Positions 1 through 12,740 of a DNA stretch of 64,000 nucleotides are shown here, in pieces. Every line of letters starts with the position of its first letter. Positions within the stretch are counted from its first letter, which is position 1. The notes under the pieces were generated by a model, which had not been told where the DNA came from, did not search any database, and saw only the letters and a list, made by a program, of their open reading frames with translations. This DNA comes from Beaufortia kweichowensis. Lineage: Eukaryota > Chordata > Actinopteri > Cypriniformes > Gastromyzontidae. Made by a program: the position numbers and the translations under genes. The stretch lies in NCBI GenBank assembly GCA_019155185.1, contig CM032795.1:21335795-21399794 (forward strand), given 5' to 3'.

Positions 1-1377
1 ACTGTCAATGAAGAAAATGACTGTGATTTTACTGTAAAGGGTCTTGTTTTGCTGTAATACCTGATTTGCATGTTCATTGGCGTGGACAGTGTTGTGAATG
101 GCCCGGATTAACCAGAGGTGCTGTTAAACAAAGTTTATTTGGGTTGTTCTGGATTAATGAATTGGCAATTCCATGCAAACGTTAACGTTACTATGAAAAC
201 GTTTTCAACCATACTGTATCAGACTTGTCACATCCATCATATTCCTACGAAATAACCACATAAAAATTGAAAATAAAATAAAATTTGCCATTATTTATTA
301 CCATTATAGTTAAGTGTAAATACAGTTGGTTTGCGTTGGTTTCTGAACCCTTCCAGCCTTTGGCACAATGACAGTCATGATCTCATTATGATTCACAGAC
401 TGCCAGACAGGAATGCTCCTGTACTGTATAATATAATGGTTAGTTCTGACTGAGGATCATGTTTAAGTACATGGATGCTGTAATTTTCATGTTTGCTCTC
501 AGTTGGATTGACATTGAACCATGAAATAAGTTTGCTCTAACTAAAGTCTAACTTACAATTTGTTTATAAGATGTTCGCTGCTTAGATTACTCTTAACTGG
601 ATAGTCTTCTTGTGCTTGTGGTTGTGTGATTGGATTAGACACAGGCCTGTCCTGCAGACGGTGTGTATTATTAGTTTATCCCGAGCATGTCCTGGCCTTG
701 CACGTACTCATCACATGCTTAAAATATGCTGGAACATGGCAACCATTAATATCATAATTTTCATGAGATCCTTTACCATCATATTTAAATGCTGTTCTTT
801 TCATGATATCTTATTAGGGAGGCTTGCTCTGCACTGTTACTATATTATTTCACATTTGTACTTTTATTTTTCATTCATTGATTTTGACAGATGTTTTTAT
901 TCATTATGACTTATGACTGTGAAGAATAGTACTACACAAGCAGTTAGTCATATCTTAAGGTGTTCACCAACGGCGTCAGCAATATTATGACATGCGTATA
1001 TGCTTAAACCTTTGTCGGTTGTGGCAGGTAAATGATAAGACTCTTTCCAATGATGTCATGCAGTGGTTTGTATGTACAAAACACAGCTAAGATAAAGCAA
1101 GTTTAAAAATGTGTGTTATGCAACCTATGGTTACATTCCATGTGAATTAGAAGTTATTATTGTTATTATTGTTAAACTTAGAAAAAAAAAATATAAACTT
1201 AGAATACAAATACTTAGAATAGAGAGTAATTAGAATACATTTTAAGAATACTAGACGAGTTGTTGATCGATTGTTTTGGTGGCAAGAAGATTGCTGTTGC
1301 TTTATGATGTTGTGTCCGGTCATAATGTGGTATAAGTGATCTAATGACGACATGATCTAAGTGTATTTATTTCTATC
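1..1377. other. Region upstream of myo19 coding sequence, no gene recognised
   Basis: AT-rich DNA with no open frame resembling a known protein. It probably holds the promoter, 5' UTR exon(s) and first intron of myo19, because the first recognisable myo19 exon begins at about 1378-1383 and is preceded by a plausible splice acceptor. No CpG-rich promoter was seen, so the transcription start may lie left of the window. Short T-rich and A-rich runs (about 1150-1200) are the only low-complexity sequence. Confidence 0.5.
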
Positions 1378-4300
1378 ATGCAGGTAAATGGGCTGAAAGG
1401 CAGAACACAGACCCGTAGAGAATCTCTCAATGATTCGCTAGAAGGGGACATCAGAGACTTTCTTATAAATGAATCTGAACTTCATACTTACGATGACCTC
1501 ACCAAAGTTAACCCTGTCACACCCACTACAGGTACAGAGTTTAGAAAATCTTTTTGGAACAGATGTGTTTGATCTACAGTATTTCAAATAGGTCTGTGGG
1601 TGGTAAGATTAGCTTGTAATATCAACCTTATCACCTTATTTCTGTTGTGTTTTGACAGTGCTGAAATGCCTGCAGGCCAGGTACAGTGCAAAGGTGTTCT
1701 ACACGCATGCGGGCTGCACGCTGGTGGCTCTTAACCCCTTTCAGCCCATCCCTCACCTGTACTCTATGGATGTGATGAGGGAATATCACTCTGCCCCTCA
1801 GCCTCAGGTAAATACACACCTAAAGACATGATGAGGCCTGAGAGTACCATGGTTTATAAACAAATTTAATTTTGTACTGCTTTTCAAACATACTGTTTAT
1901 ACATAACAGATGATATCCAGTCTCCCATCTGTTTTGTCTCATAATAAAGGACAGTGTCAAATGATGTTTGACATCTCGTTTCACCTGGTTTATGAAGTGC
2001 TGTTGGTTCAGTGGGATTAAATGAAACAAAATGTTTTTATATAAATCTGAATTAAGTTGAATGTATATTGAGTGAGTCATCTATACATTTGTTAAACTTT
2101 TGTTTTGGCTGATCAGTCACTTTAACAAGGATGCCAATCTATAGTTTAATGTAAATGTAAAACTACCAGCTAATAATGTACTTCTTTCACATTGTGCTAT
2201 GGGCCAGTAACTCAGACTGGCTTTACGCTCCTGTTTTTTTTGATTCTGTGACTGTTAATGGTAAATTTATGGCAAAATAACAAAGTTAATTATAAACAAT
2301 GCTTACTGACCTTTTAAGTACATTTTTAGGAACTCTTTATGGTAAAAGACTGCTGAAGGATAGTTTCCCTTCAAGTTTACTATAATGAAAATGATAAAGG
2401 TTGGCACGGGAAATAATTAACTCCACACAAATATTTGGACTTCTTGTTTTACCTGTTCTTTTGCAGAACAGCGTGTCTGATAGTGGTAAGGAGCATTGCT
2501 TTAAAAGTGCAAAGACTGTAGTTTTAAATCTCAGGGGAACACAAACTAATAAAATGTATAGCTTGATTGTAAGTTGCTTTGGATGGAAACATGCACAATG
2601 GGCACTAAAAATATTGTAGATAACAAGTGCTGTGGCGATATCCTTAATGTTAAAGCATCTCCTTTATATACAGGAGTTCAAGCCACACATCTTCATTGTC
2701 GCAGAAGAGGCTTACAGGAATGTACAGGGACAGGTGGAGCCCATGAATCAGTCGCTGGTGGTCTCTGGAGAGAGTGGAGCTGGAAAAGTAAGTGATGTTT
2801 GTGTGACCTTCCCATTTATGTTTGTAGACATCAACTTTACGCTTGTTTCTATGAGGACAACGTAACAGCAGTCTATTGAACTTATGAGGTAGACCAGTCA
2901 TGCAAAGTGTCTGGGTTGACATCTGCCTTATTTGGCTAGATTCCACTGAGTGACCAAAGAATTTGCACCAAAGAAGTGTAGAGTTTGATTGATCCCATCA
3001 ACATCACCTGTAAATGATATGGGAAGTGTTTTCTCCCTTCTTTTACAAGCTTATTTAATTTCTGTACTAACTACTACAGTTATATGATTAGTTTGCATTT
3101 AGCATTGCGTTTTATGCTGCACACAACTCCAAGTAGTTGGGACCCGTATTGTTAGATTACACAGTAATCTACAGTAATATCTGTACTGAATATCCTCTCA
3201 GACCTGGACCTCACGTTGCCTGATGAAGTACTACGCCACGATTGCTGCATCATCTCAAAATTGCCAGCACACCATAGAGAAGATAGAAAGACGAGTGTTG
3301 GACTCCAACCCTGTCATGGAGGCTTTTGGTAAGAGAGAAGATTCGTCAGAGGGAGAGACGAGATTGTTTTTCACTGGTTTGCCTTCTGAAGTTCTGTGAT
3401 CTCTTCAATGTGCTCAAATCTTAAAAGTTTGTGTTTGTCCATTCTTCTTATTTCCAAGGCAATGCCTGCACATTACGCAACAACAACAGCAGTCGCTTTG
3501 GAAAATACATCCAGCTACAGCTCAGCAGGTTAGTTCTTCATTCTCTTCAACTCTTGTACCTGAAACAGTGTGTGAACGGTGTAAATATCTCTGTGTTTTT
3601 ATAATGCAGCTCTCAGCTTCTGGTTGGGGCGTCAGTGCAGACATATCTGTTGGAGAAGACAAGAGTGGCTTTCCAAGCACCTAATGAGAGGAACTTTCAC
3701 ATATTCTACCAGGTGAAATAAGAATCTGTGTTTGCAGAACCTGTTTGAAGCACAAAACGTCTCACAAATCACACTTTGGAAATGACCGTGTGTAATATGG
3801 TGCAGAACAAAATATATTAAATTAACGAAGAGCAGATCATTCCCCTTATGACATTTTGGTGCATAAACATTGAATTATATTCTGACAATTATGTCTGCAT
3901 CTCTTTTGGAAGATGATGAAAGGGGCAACAATAAACCAGAGACTGGAATGGATGCTGCCCTCAAATCAAGATTTTGCCTGGTTGCCACATGCTGAGAAAA
4001 CCTTAGAAGGTAAATGTTGGAGCTGAAGCATTTCAATTAGCACATTATAACATTTGAAGAGAAGTTTGTTGTTTTATTTGACACTGTTTTTTCCTAATTT
4101 GCATCTGAGCAGAAGACTGTCTGCAGGAGACTGTGGAAGCAATGTTCAACCTCGGTATCGATGAAGAGAAAAGGGCTCATATATTTAGGGTGAGTTGTGA
4201 TGTAGTAATAAACAATCCATTTAAACATCATAAGCTATTAAAAAGTAACATGATTGTGTCATTGTTTTGTGAAGATTCTTGCAGGTCTTCTGCAGTTGGG

Positions 4301-7300
4301 AAATGTGGACTTCAGTCTTGCATCTGAAGAGTCTCAGCCATGTGATTTGGATGAAAACTCCAAAAGTGAGATCCGTTTCTGCTTTATAATGTTGTTTTTT
4401 GTTTGCTGCTGCCCAGTAGTCTTTCTGTTTGTATTGTGTGTTTATTATGTTTTGTATTTTCTGTAGGTTTCCTGCAGAAGACCGCTGTCCTGCTTCAGGT
4501 GCCGTTAGAGGAGCTGCAGACGTGTCTGCTAGTGAGAACTCTGCGTGCTGGCAAACAGAGCGTGCTTAAGCCGTGCTCGCAGTCCGAGTGCATCGTCCGC
4601 AGAGACTGTTTTGCTAAAGTCATCTATGCACAGTAAGTCACAGATGGGCATTACTTGTAAGTTGTGTAATGATTGTATGTCTACAGCAGAACCACAAAAC
4701 AGTGAGATTCCTTTTTGTATAACATAGTATTAACTTATGTGGACTAAACTAAAATTAGAAATGGGTAATACTACAATAATATAACAATTATATTACAGAT
4801 ATAAGTCAGATATATGTTTGGAGTATAACAAGTGTAAGTTTACTTTCTAAATGATGAAACTTTTGTCTTTATTTTAAAGGCTGTTTGAGTGGATAGTCAC
4901 TTTCATTAACAACAGTATGTGTTCAGACAGTTCCATGTGGTGCAACTTCATTGGTGTGTATTTTATTCATTTTCCATTCTATTATTAATATATGCATAAT
5001 GTTGAAAGGTGCCACATAATATACTTTTATTTTTTTAAACATGTCCGACCGGTGTCCTCTCCAGGTCTGCTGGATGTTTATGGTTTTGAGTGTTTCCTCC
5101 TGAATAACCTTGAGCAGTTGTGCATTAATTACGCCAACGAGAAGCTCCAGCAGCACTTTGTGGCTCATTATCTGAAGGCCCAACAGGAAGAGTACGTGTC
5201 TGAGGGGCTGCAGTGGTCCTTCATACGTTACCAAGACAACCAGGCCTGCCTGGACCTGATTGAAGGCAGTCCCACCAGCATTATCTCTCTGCTCAACGAG
5301 GTCTGCTTTCACTTTTTTTATGCGGAGAGAGAGAGACTGTTTTTGAATTTCACATCACAAGTGTAGAAATTTGCACCAAAAACATTGTTGTTTGTTGTCA
5401 CTTTGCTGTCCAGGAGTGTCGTCTGAACAGAGCATCAGATGCAAGGCAGTTCCGTGTTCGTCTGGAGAAGGAGCTGTCAGAAAACACCAACATCAGCTGG
5501 GACAAATTTAGTAAAGAGCCTCATTTTACAATTTCCCACTATGCGGGCAAAGTCAGCTACCAGATCAAAGGCATGATGGAGAAGAATAAGGTATAACTAT
5601 AGAAAAACTGCATTAAAATAAGTGTACGCTTATTCAGAGGAGATTACATGATTGCTTGTGTTTTGCAGGACCCAGTTCCTCCTGAGCTCATGCATGTCCT
5701 GCAAAAGTCTCAGGATCCATTGCTGCACAGTCTCTTCTATGAGAGTGACAATGACAGCGACGGGACCAGAGGACACAGCAAAGTCGTTACTGTTGTTTCC
5801 AAATTTAAGGTACAGAGCTTACCCAAAGATAGATTTAAAATCTTTGTGTGCATGCTTTAAATTAACCATAGACCAAACATTATGGGGTGGTTTCCTGAAC
5901 AGAGTCCCAAACTAATATGCGTGTTTGAGCTGTTTTAAGTGAAAACAACTTGCACTGACATATCTTAAAATATATCAGTGCCATTGCTTTGTCTTAAGAT
6001 TAACACCAGTCATGTTTTTTGTAAGGCCTGTTTGCCTTACAAAAACAACTTAAATTTCCTAAAATCCCAGTCCTGGCTTAATCTGAACCCTGTGTGGGAA
6101 ACCGCCCTATAATTTCACCTTGACTTGGAATATTATATCTTGATAATTTTATGATTCCAGTTATAATATTTCAAGATTGTGGCTTTTTGATGCTTTATAT
6201 TTTGTATTAATTTTGTGAATACACAGAATTCACTGGAAAGCCTGATGAAGATTTTGCACAGCACCACACCCCATTACACACGTTGTATCAAACCCAACCC
6301 AGACTGCAGACCGCTCACCTTCAAAAAAGAGGAGGTAATAACATGAGTTTACTCATGCATCAGGTGCTTTAAGGATGCTTCTACATACTCTGCTGATTTT
6401 ATTCTTAGTTTTTAAGGTCATAGTTCACAGGCTGATTAGTGACGGTCACTTTGTGTTCAGGTTATCACTCAGCTGGAGGCCTGTGGGATCGTAGAGACCA
6501 TAAACATCAGCGCAGCTGGATTTCCCATCAGGTAACGCACACAACACAAACAGCTCCTGTCACACAAGTAACTAAAAATGCATATTATATATTAACTAAA
6601 ACCGATATGATTTGTGCAGGATCCCGTATCACAGTTTTCTCCAGCGATATGGACTGATTACAAACACTCAACTGAACAGAGAGGACAGTAAGTTGAACTT
6701 TGTTTCAGACAAACACTCTAGCATTATGGTGGTCAGCTTTGCAAAGTCTTCAGAATATGTGAAAATCTATTCCCTTAAAATTCCTGTTTCTTGTCCTTTT
6801 TTCTCTCTTTTAGTATTCTCATTCCCATCTTCTTTATTGGAAAGTTTTATATTCCCATTTATTGCTTGACCTCAGATCTGAGTTTTTCAGGTGAATAACT
6901 GCATGCAGTTCATGCAGTGGTTGCCTTTTATTTATTCACACTTCTGTGTGTTGATTTTAAACCTTATTAACCTAACTAATGTTGTTTTTATTACTTTGGT
7001 AATGTCTTTTGTCCAAGGTGTTGAAATCTGTGAGTTTTCATGTCACTGCTTGCAGAATTTTGTGTGTACACAGTTACATTTTAAGACCTGTTTTATTTTT
7101 ATTAACAGGCGCTCTCGTTGTTTAAATTTCAGCTTAACACATGTTTAATCGCTGCATATGAATTAAAAACCAAACAGAGCTGTCATCACAGCTTTGTTTT
7201 TGTCTTATAGTTGCATGTACATGACCTGCAGTAAACGCTGTTACTAAAGTTCAGGTGTCACCCGCAGGCCCTGAGATGAATGATCAGTCTGTTCTGAGAT

Positions 7301-9761
7301 GTGCAGTGGAGAACGTGCTCAATGTGGTTCTCAAAAGACACGCCCCCAACAGCCCTTCTGACAACAACAACATGGTGCATTGTGGGAGGACCAAAGTGTT
7401 TCTGACTCATGCCCTGGTAAAGCAGTCACTCTGATGATGTCATGCTTTTGTGAGGAAAGATGTAAAACATTTGAAAGAAAGATATGTGAATCTAAAGGTC
7501 CTGAAGAATATTCAAAGCATAAAAAATGAAGTAATGCAAAATGACTGTGATAACACGGATAATATTACTGTAACATGTATGTGTTGTACAGTTGGAGGTG
7601 TTGGAGGAATGCAGGGTCAGGGTGCGCTCACAGAAGGCCTTCTGTATCCAGTGTGCCTGGCGCAGGTACCAGCATCGTCAGCGCAACATCAGGACACAGG
7701 CTGCTACACGTATACAATCAGGTCAGAGTTTATCACTAGCTTTTATGTTATACAGCATCTTTTTCTACACATTGTAGAATTATCGCCAAATATTACTGTG
7801 GACATTATTTGTATAGTCAATATAGTAAAATATTTAGGCCCATTTCCTTAAATAATGAGAAAAAACTTTGACCCCAAACAATTGATGAGACTTAATTGGC
7901 CAAAAGTTGTGAGACCTTTGGCAGTAACTGTCAACATCCTCTGTTCCCTGATAGAGTAAAGAATATGACATCTGTTATCTGTCTAGACACACTGCAGAAC
8001 AGATGCAGCTCACCGGAGCCAAACCCCTACTGTACTGAGATCAGAATTCTGTTTCGAAAACATTTACATCAGAGAAATAAGTGTCATGCCAAATTAATCA
8101 CATGTCAGTCAAATAGAGACTACAGGACTAACCTTATAGCATTATTGACAAGATAATAATAAGAGGTGTGTAATTCCAGGTTCTTGGTGCCACGTGTTTT
8201 TAGGCTGTATTTCTGGCTTCTCACCCAAACGCCAGTCCACAGGAAGTGCCTTGACCTTTAAAGCACCTGTTCTTGGCTACACACACAGACTGTTTTAGGA
8301 TGTGAGATTATGTTACACATACATGACCTGCTCCATTAATTGGAGTAGCTTTGACCCAGAAACACATTTTGAGTTTCATACACTATAGCAGACCTCTCCA
8401 ACTCCGTTTCCGGAGGGCCACTGTCCTGCAACCAGCTCCAACACATCAGCATTAAGTAGCTGGATCGGATCAGGTGTGTTTTTATTAAGGTTGGATCTAA
8501 ACTGCAGGACAGTGACCCTGCAGAAACTGAGTATGAAACCTCAACGTTTAAACTTTGTAATGATTAAATTAAGTTACTCCAAACCTCTGCAAAGATATAA
8601 TGATTTAAATTATTTGACTTGTATTCCTAGTTCCATCCTTAAGTGTATTTCAAAATGTTGTATATGTGTATAACAGGTGTAAGATCCTGGCTGGTTAGAA
8701 GAGAGGTGAGGAAAATGCACAAGGCTGCAGCAGTCATTCAGTCCAGATGGAGACGCTGGAGAGTAAGCTTCCTGCTGCTATTTAACACACTGATGTCATT
8801 ACTCATTTCATTGCGCTCTTTAAACTCAGTTTTGTGCTTTGCTTCTTTTTCTTTGTCTTTCCTTCTCTATATGCGCTGTGCTGCAGGCACACATGGATGA
8901 GCTAGCCGAAGCGGAACTGGATGATGCTGAAGATTTTGTGGAGGAAGAAGCATGTGTGATGCCCGAACTGGACCCTCTGCTGAAGGCGAGAGGATCCGTG
9001 CAGCTCACCAGCATCCCAGAGCCTGTGGTGGTCAGTGGTTGGCCCATCGGACTGGCCGTGGCATCTGCACCAACCATCAAAGTATCTCTGACTGCTTCTG
9101 GTTTCCAGAGAGTCATGTCCATGATGGCCTGTCTGAAGATCCCCTTCAGACACGGTGAATACAAAGTAGAGCCTAACCAGTTTAAGCAGGGCGTGGCATC
9201 CATCAGAGCACAACCACGGGTGAGAGACTTCTATAAATATCAAAGTCAAAGTGAACTTTATTGTCAATCAGACCATGTAACAGTAATTACACAGAGTGAT
9301 CGAAATTGCGTTTCCCCAAACTCCAAATGTGCAAGTGTTAATATAACACAACAACATATAACATAAAAGTGCACGCAACTTGTTTACTTCAGTTTTTGAG
9401 GTTCAAGCGTTTACTTTTAAAACTGTGTAGCTGTCAAAATATTTTAAGTAGTTGTATACCTGCAGAGAATATATTATTCTCATATTCTCTATTCTAAGTG
9501 CATTACTGTAAATGATTATGTTTGTGTTGTCTGATCAAATACGAGTAGGAATTATTTTGAGTGGTAATGACCAGCCTGTCAGATATTGCCTACAGAGCTG
9601 AAGTGGAACATAAAGTGGAATAATTTACTTCCAACTTTTTTTTGTAGGGTTCCATTAAAATGCATCTGCAGAGATCTCCGCTGCTGTACGCTAACATGAA
9701 CCCAGCACACAAGACTGATGGAGTGACTGGATTTAACCAGATCCTGCTGGATAGAACCTGA
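1378..9761 (+). CDS. myo19: Myosin XIX, mitochondrial motor (22 coding exons)
   Basis: Unconventional myosin that moves mitochondria on actin and anchors to the outer membrane through its tail (family knowledge). Coding exons: 1378-1531, 1659-1807, 2674-2787, 3202-3328, 3459-3528, 3610-3712, 3913-4009, 4113-4189, 4275-4365, 4467-4632, 4880-4953, 5065-5300, 5414-5590, 5669-5809, 6227-6334, 6461-6531, 6620-6687, 7268-7416, 7592-7721, 8677-8762, 8887-9219, 9648-9761. All junctions are GT..AG and keep frame, giving 944 aa (human about 970). Visible motifs: P-loop GESGAGK at residues 133-139, switch-I region with NNNSSRFGK near 190, switch-II/relay DVYGFE at 411-416, ETINISAAGFPIR near the converter, IQ-like basic segments at about 735-795, and the tail with GVTGFNQILLDRT at the end. 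The tail fits the MyMOMA membrane-binding domain of this family. Start uncertain: ATG 1378 lies in a sequence that also reads as a splice acceptor (ATGCAG, then GTAAATGGG), so the true ATG may be in an upstream exon. It converges on znhit3. Confidence 0.95.
5881..6111. repeat. MITE-like element with TATRGGGYGGTTTCC inverted ends (myo19 intron)
   Basis: The left end TATGGGGTGGTTTCC and the reverse complement of the right end, TATAGGGCGGTTTCC, agree at 13 of 15 bases, so the element has terminal inverted repeats. The interior shows the ATCAGTGCCATTG and CAGTCCTGGCTTAATC motifs common in cyprinid intronic repeats. A related partial copy lies at 18742-18943. It has no coding capacity and sits in the intron after exon 14 of myo19. 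Confidence 0.7.
8393..8520. repeat. Short palindromic dispersed repeat
   Basis: GGCCACTGTCCTGCA at 8416-8430 is inverted as TGCAGGACAGTGACC at 8503-8517 (14 of 15 pairs), enclosing a region with TCGGATCAGGTGTGTTT. This matches a fold-back repeat I recognise as widespread in fish genomes, probably a non-autonomous DNA transposon. It lies in a myo19 intron. Confidence 0.6.
9237..9366. repeat. Dispersed repeat fragment just after myo19 exon 21
   Basis: Starts about 18 bases inside the intron with the CAAAGTCAAAGTGAACTTTA motif and continues with a TTTCCCCAAAC segment, a pattern common to fish dispersed repeats. Reading through the donor at 9220 would run in frame into it for almost 50 codons. 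It is not treated as coding because the spliced product continues the family match exactly. Confidence 0.45.
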
Positions 9762-10486
9762 TATTTCATATCGTCTCATCTTCCTCTAATCAATGCACCT
9801 TTAAAATACACTTAGGAACTTTAAGAAAAAATATTTCACATCATCTTTATCGTTTAGTGTTTGACATTTATATACTCTCAGGTCGTCGCATGAAGCACAA
9901 GTGCCTTTATTTCTGGAACTTTCTCAATCAGTATATACTGTAAACCCTTTTATAATTATGTTGTATGATGTTTTGACAGAGATGTTTTGTACTTGCACAG
10001 TTTAAAAAGTGCTAGTGATATTTGTCGATATCCTTGACTGTTCTGTTTTCTTCAATTTAATGTGCTGCTTATAGATCCCAAAGGTAAGTGATGCATTTAG
10101 CATCCTAAATGACACATAATAGCTTACTTTGTATTGATAAGAGTGTATTATTATTACCACTGTTTTATACCCACTACTGTTTTTTATATGTACTCCGGCC
10201 TGTGCAATCAATAACGCAAAACATAACACTACATAGAAAACAATGGGAAAAGCAAACGCGAGTTATTTGTGCATTACATTTTGACAGATTATACTGGACA
10301 ACACTAGTGTTATACAAATTATGGATATATACATCTGTGCTTCTGTGGTTGAGAAACATTTAATGATGTGCAAAATGTACAATTGTAACCAAAAATAGTC
10401 TGTACTTTTATACAGTTCTATCCTCAGGACATTACTCAACAAAATATATCTAAACTGTCTTCAAATCACTAGTTTGATCTTAACTT

Positions 10487-10538
10487 AATAAAATGGTACT
10501 GCTTCAACAAACCAGTTATGATCAACAATGACAATAAA
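10487..10538 (+). terminator. Polyadenylation signals of myo19
   Basis: AATAAA hexamers at 10487-10492 and 10533-10538 lie 0.7-0.8 kb after the myo19 stop codon (9759-9761). They are the best candidates for 3' end formation and come before the convergent znhit3 stop codon. Confidence 0.55.
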
Positions 10539-10637
10539 GATTACCATTAACATGTTCTTAGGTCCCATTTTTGTTCATTAATTGCAGAAAAACAAATTAT
10601 TCTAAAAGTGTACAATAACATCTAAATACTGACTGTT

Positions 10638-10643
10638 TTTAAT
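10638..10643 (-). terminator. Candidate polyadenylation signal of znhit3
   Basis: On the minus strand this reads ATTAAA, about 105 bases beyond the znhit3 stop codon. It lies only about 100 bases from the last myo19 signal, so the two transcripts may end very close together or overlap. Confidence 0.35.
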
Positions 10644-10748
10644 GTGTTACATCTCAAACTCAAAACAATGAGAATATTGTACAGGAACCTGGAACATGTA
10701 CATGAGTCTGTTTATAAGGAATCAGTCCATATGTGACAGTGACCTTCA

Positions 10749-11735
10749 TCAATCATCATCATCATTATCTTGTTGCATTTTCTCTGGTTCAATAATTTTT
10801 AAGCACTGGTCAGCAAACTCTACAAACAGTGGTTCCTGCATTGCATTCTTCATGGCCTTGTCTTTATCTTCATCCAAATCCACTGATGTTATTAACCGTC
10901 TGAGATGTGGATTCCTCAACAAGCACATCAGTCCTTCTGAATCACCTGTGTGAACAAATGCAAAGATTCAGTAAACCTGCTCTAAAAATACACAACAAAG
11001 GGAAGGACATGCAACACAGTCTAAGAATCACGTATAAGCATATGGAGTATCCTAATGTGTTCAGAAAAACTGTGAAATACTTCATGGCTTTATGTAGTAA
11101 TTATATTTTTCAGTCACTTAGCTGTACCTAGTTTCTGAAGTTTCTCTAAGGCCACACGGTCACTCGGGCGGTCTTCATCAAGTAGATTATTAACCGTCCA
11201 GGGCTCTTCAGCTAAAGATGAACACATTAGTGTTTATTAAATAAATGTCCATATTTACATGATTGTGACAATCTACAGACATGTAAGCTGTTAAATAAAG
11301 GATCTACTGCAGACTCACCACTGAGGCTCACAGGTGTTTGGGTGATGGATGGTGAAGCTGCTTCTTTATCTGGGTGACATGAATCTGAGCAGAAATAATG
11401 CTTCATTACACTTTGCCATTATTATTTAGATATTCTTGGTGAAGACTGTTGTGTGTAACAGCAATAGAATTTACAACAAAACAAATAATAAAGTAACAAA
11501 ATCTGACTGTAACAGATTCATGAAACTTACCATCAGCTTTGTGTTTCTTAAAGCAATTCACTGAACAACTGCAAGTAAAAACACATCATCAATACTGGAA
11601 GAATCATGACTTTGACCTGTAAATGTAAGCACTTTAAGTTACTTTAAACCAGACATAAGCAACTTACTATCTGATTCTGCAGACCGGACATCTGTATTTA
11701 GGAACCTGCTCGTTACAAACTACACAAAGCTGCAT
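10749..11735 (-). CDS. znhit3: Zinc finger HIT domain protein 3 (5 exons)
   Basis: HIT-type zinc-finger protein; the family acts in box C/D snoRNP assembly with NUFIP1 and also as a nuclear-receptor coactivator (established knowledge). Minus-strand exons in transcript order: 11735-11668, 11568-11531, 11384-11319, 11211-11128, 10945-10749; the total of 453 nt gives 150 aa (human 155). Start MQLCVVCNEQ; the HIT finger follows with CVVC, CPVC and a CSVNCFKKH segment completed across exon 2. The C-terminal half carries LRNPHLRRLI and QEPLFVEFADQCLKIIEP, which match the mammalian protein closely, and ends in an acidic DNDDDD tail before the stop. Splice junctions are canonical and frames close. 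The gene is tail-to-tail with myo19, as in human. Confidence in identity is high. Confidence 0.93.
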
Positions 11736-11837
11736 GACTAGTTTAAAATCAACGATCGATCCAATAAATTTAGGTTAATATTACTCAGCCTTTACAAATT
11801 TACTGTAAATAAACCCAGCAATTCAACTCCCATCAAG

Positions 11838-11849
11838 CACGTGGATTGG
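11838..11849 (-). promoter_or_regulatory. znhit3 promoter elements: inverted CCAAT and E-box
   Basis: About 105 bases upstream of the znhit3 ATG the minus strand reads CCAAT (11845-11849) directly followed by CACGTG (11838-11843). The position suits a TATA-less housekeeping promoter. Motif match only. Confidence 0.45.
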
Positions 11850-11859
11850 CTGTTCTTCT

Positions 11860-12600
11860 CTTTGTTTATTATCTGTTGTTGAAGAATCTTATGGGGAATT
11901 ACCGCCACCTACCGGCAAACTGTATATTTACAGTTAATAACTATTTTGATTCTCAAATTTGCTTCTAAAAAATATATAAATCCACTTCGATCCACTTATT
12001 TTTTATTTATTTTTACAACATATTTTAGGAAATTTTCATTCCAATAAGATGTAGTTTTGACAGCGGTACAAACCGCGTTCACACAATATGTATGTGCAAA
12101 ATGTAAAGAATGAAATGTAATATTTTATATATAATAATAATAATTTGCTGTATTATTCTTTTTTATTATTTGTTATGTTTTATTATTATTATATATTTTA
12201 TTGTTTTTGTTTTTTATTATTATTTATCATTTTATTACCATATGATTAATACCAAAGTTATATTGTTATTATAATGTTAAATAATTGTGAAGTTAATTGT
12301 GGAAGACAAAAAGGGTATTTAACAGCTTGCTTATATAACTAAACAATTCATCCATAATTGTAGATTTATTCATGTCAGACCTCTGTTTCTAGTCTTTTTT
12401 AATGAGTTAACATGCCATGGTACAAACATTTATTATGCATTAGACCTATATGTTTGTGCTGCTTTTGTTTATTTATTTTGCCCCTTTTTTGCTTCGATAT
12501 ATCGTATTTGGATTATTTCGTGTTTTTTTGTTTAAAATTAAAGCACAAACTATAAAGTATTAAAATAAGTAATAACGAAAAGCTTTTAACTTAGGTCCGT
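11860..12600. other. AT-rich spacer between the znhit3 and c1qbp promoters
   Basis: Mostly TTATTATT and TTTTATT runs (12120-12260) with no open frame of note. A CCGCCACCTACCGGCAA motif near 11901 resembles the end of a fish mobile element but no partner end was found. No gene is visible. Confidence 0.5.
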
Positions 12601-12740
12601 TGTGTTTGGCGAGCGCTTCCGGTGTGAAGCGCGTGGTTCATGTGATGAGGTCACGGTGTCCTTCCGCACGTGTTTGTCAATGAGCAGTGCGTTCGGAGCC
12701 GTTCACTTACAGCACCGGGACTCCAGACCGAACCGCAGTC
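12601..12740 (+). promoter_or_regulatory. c1qbp promoter / 5' UTR
   Basis: CpG-richer island in AT-rich surroundings immediately before the c1qbp ATG. It contains an ETS-type GCTTCCGG near 12614 and a CACGTG E-box at 12667-12672, plus CpG-containing 5' UTR sequence. This fits a TATA-less nuclear gene for a mitochondrial protein. Confidence 0.5.

Noticed and set aside
8826..9203. 125-residue minus-strand open frame
   Set aside because: Antisense to myo19 exon 21, which encodes the conserved tail; no independent support.
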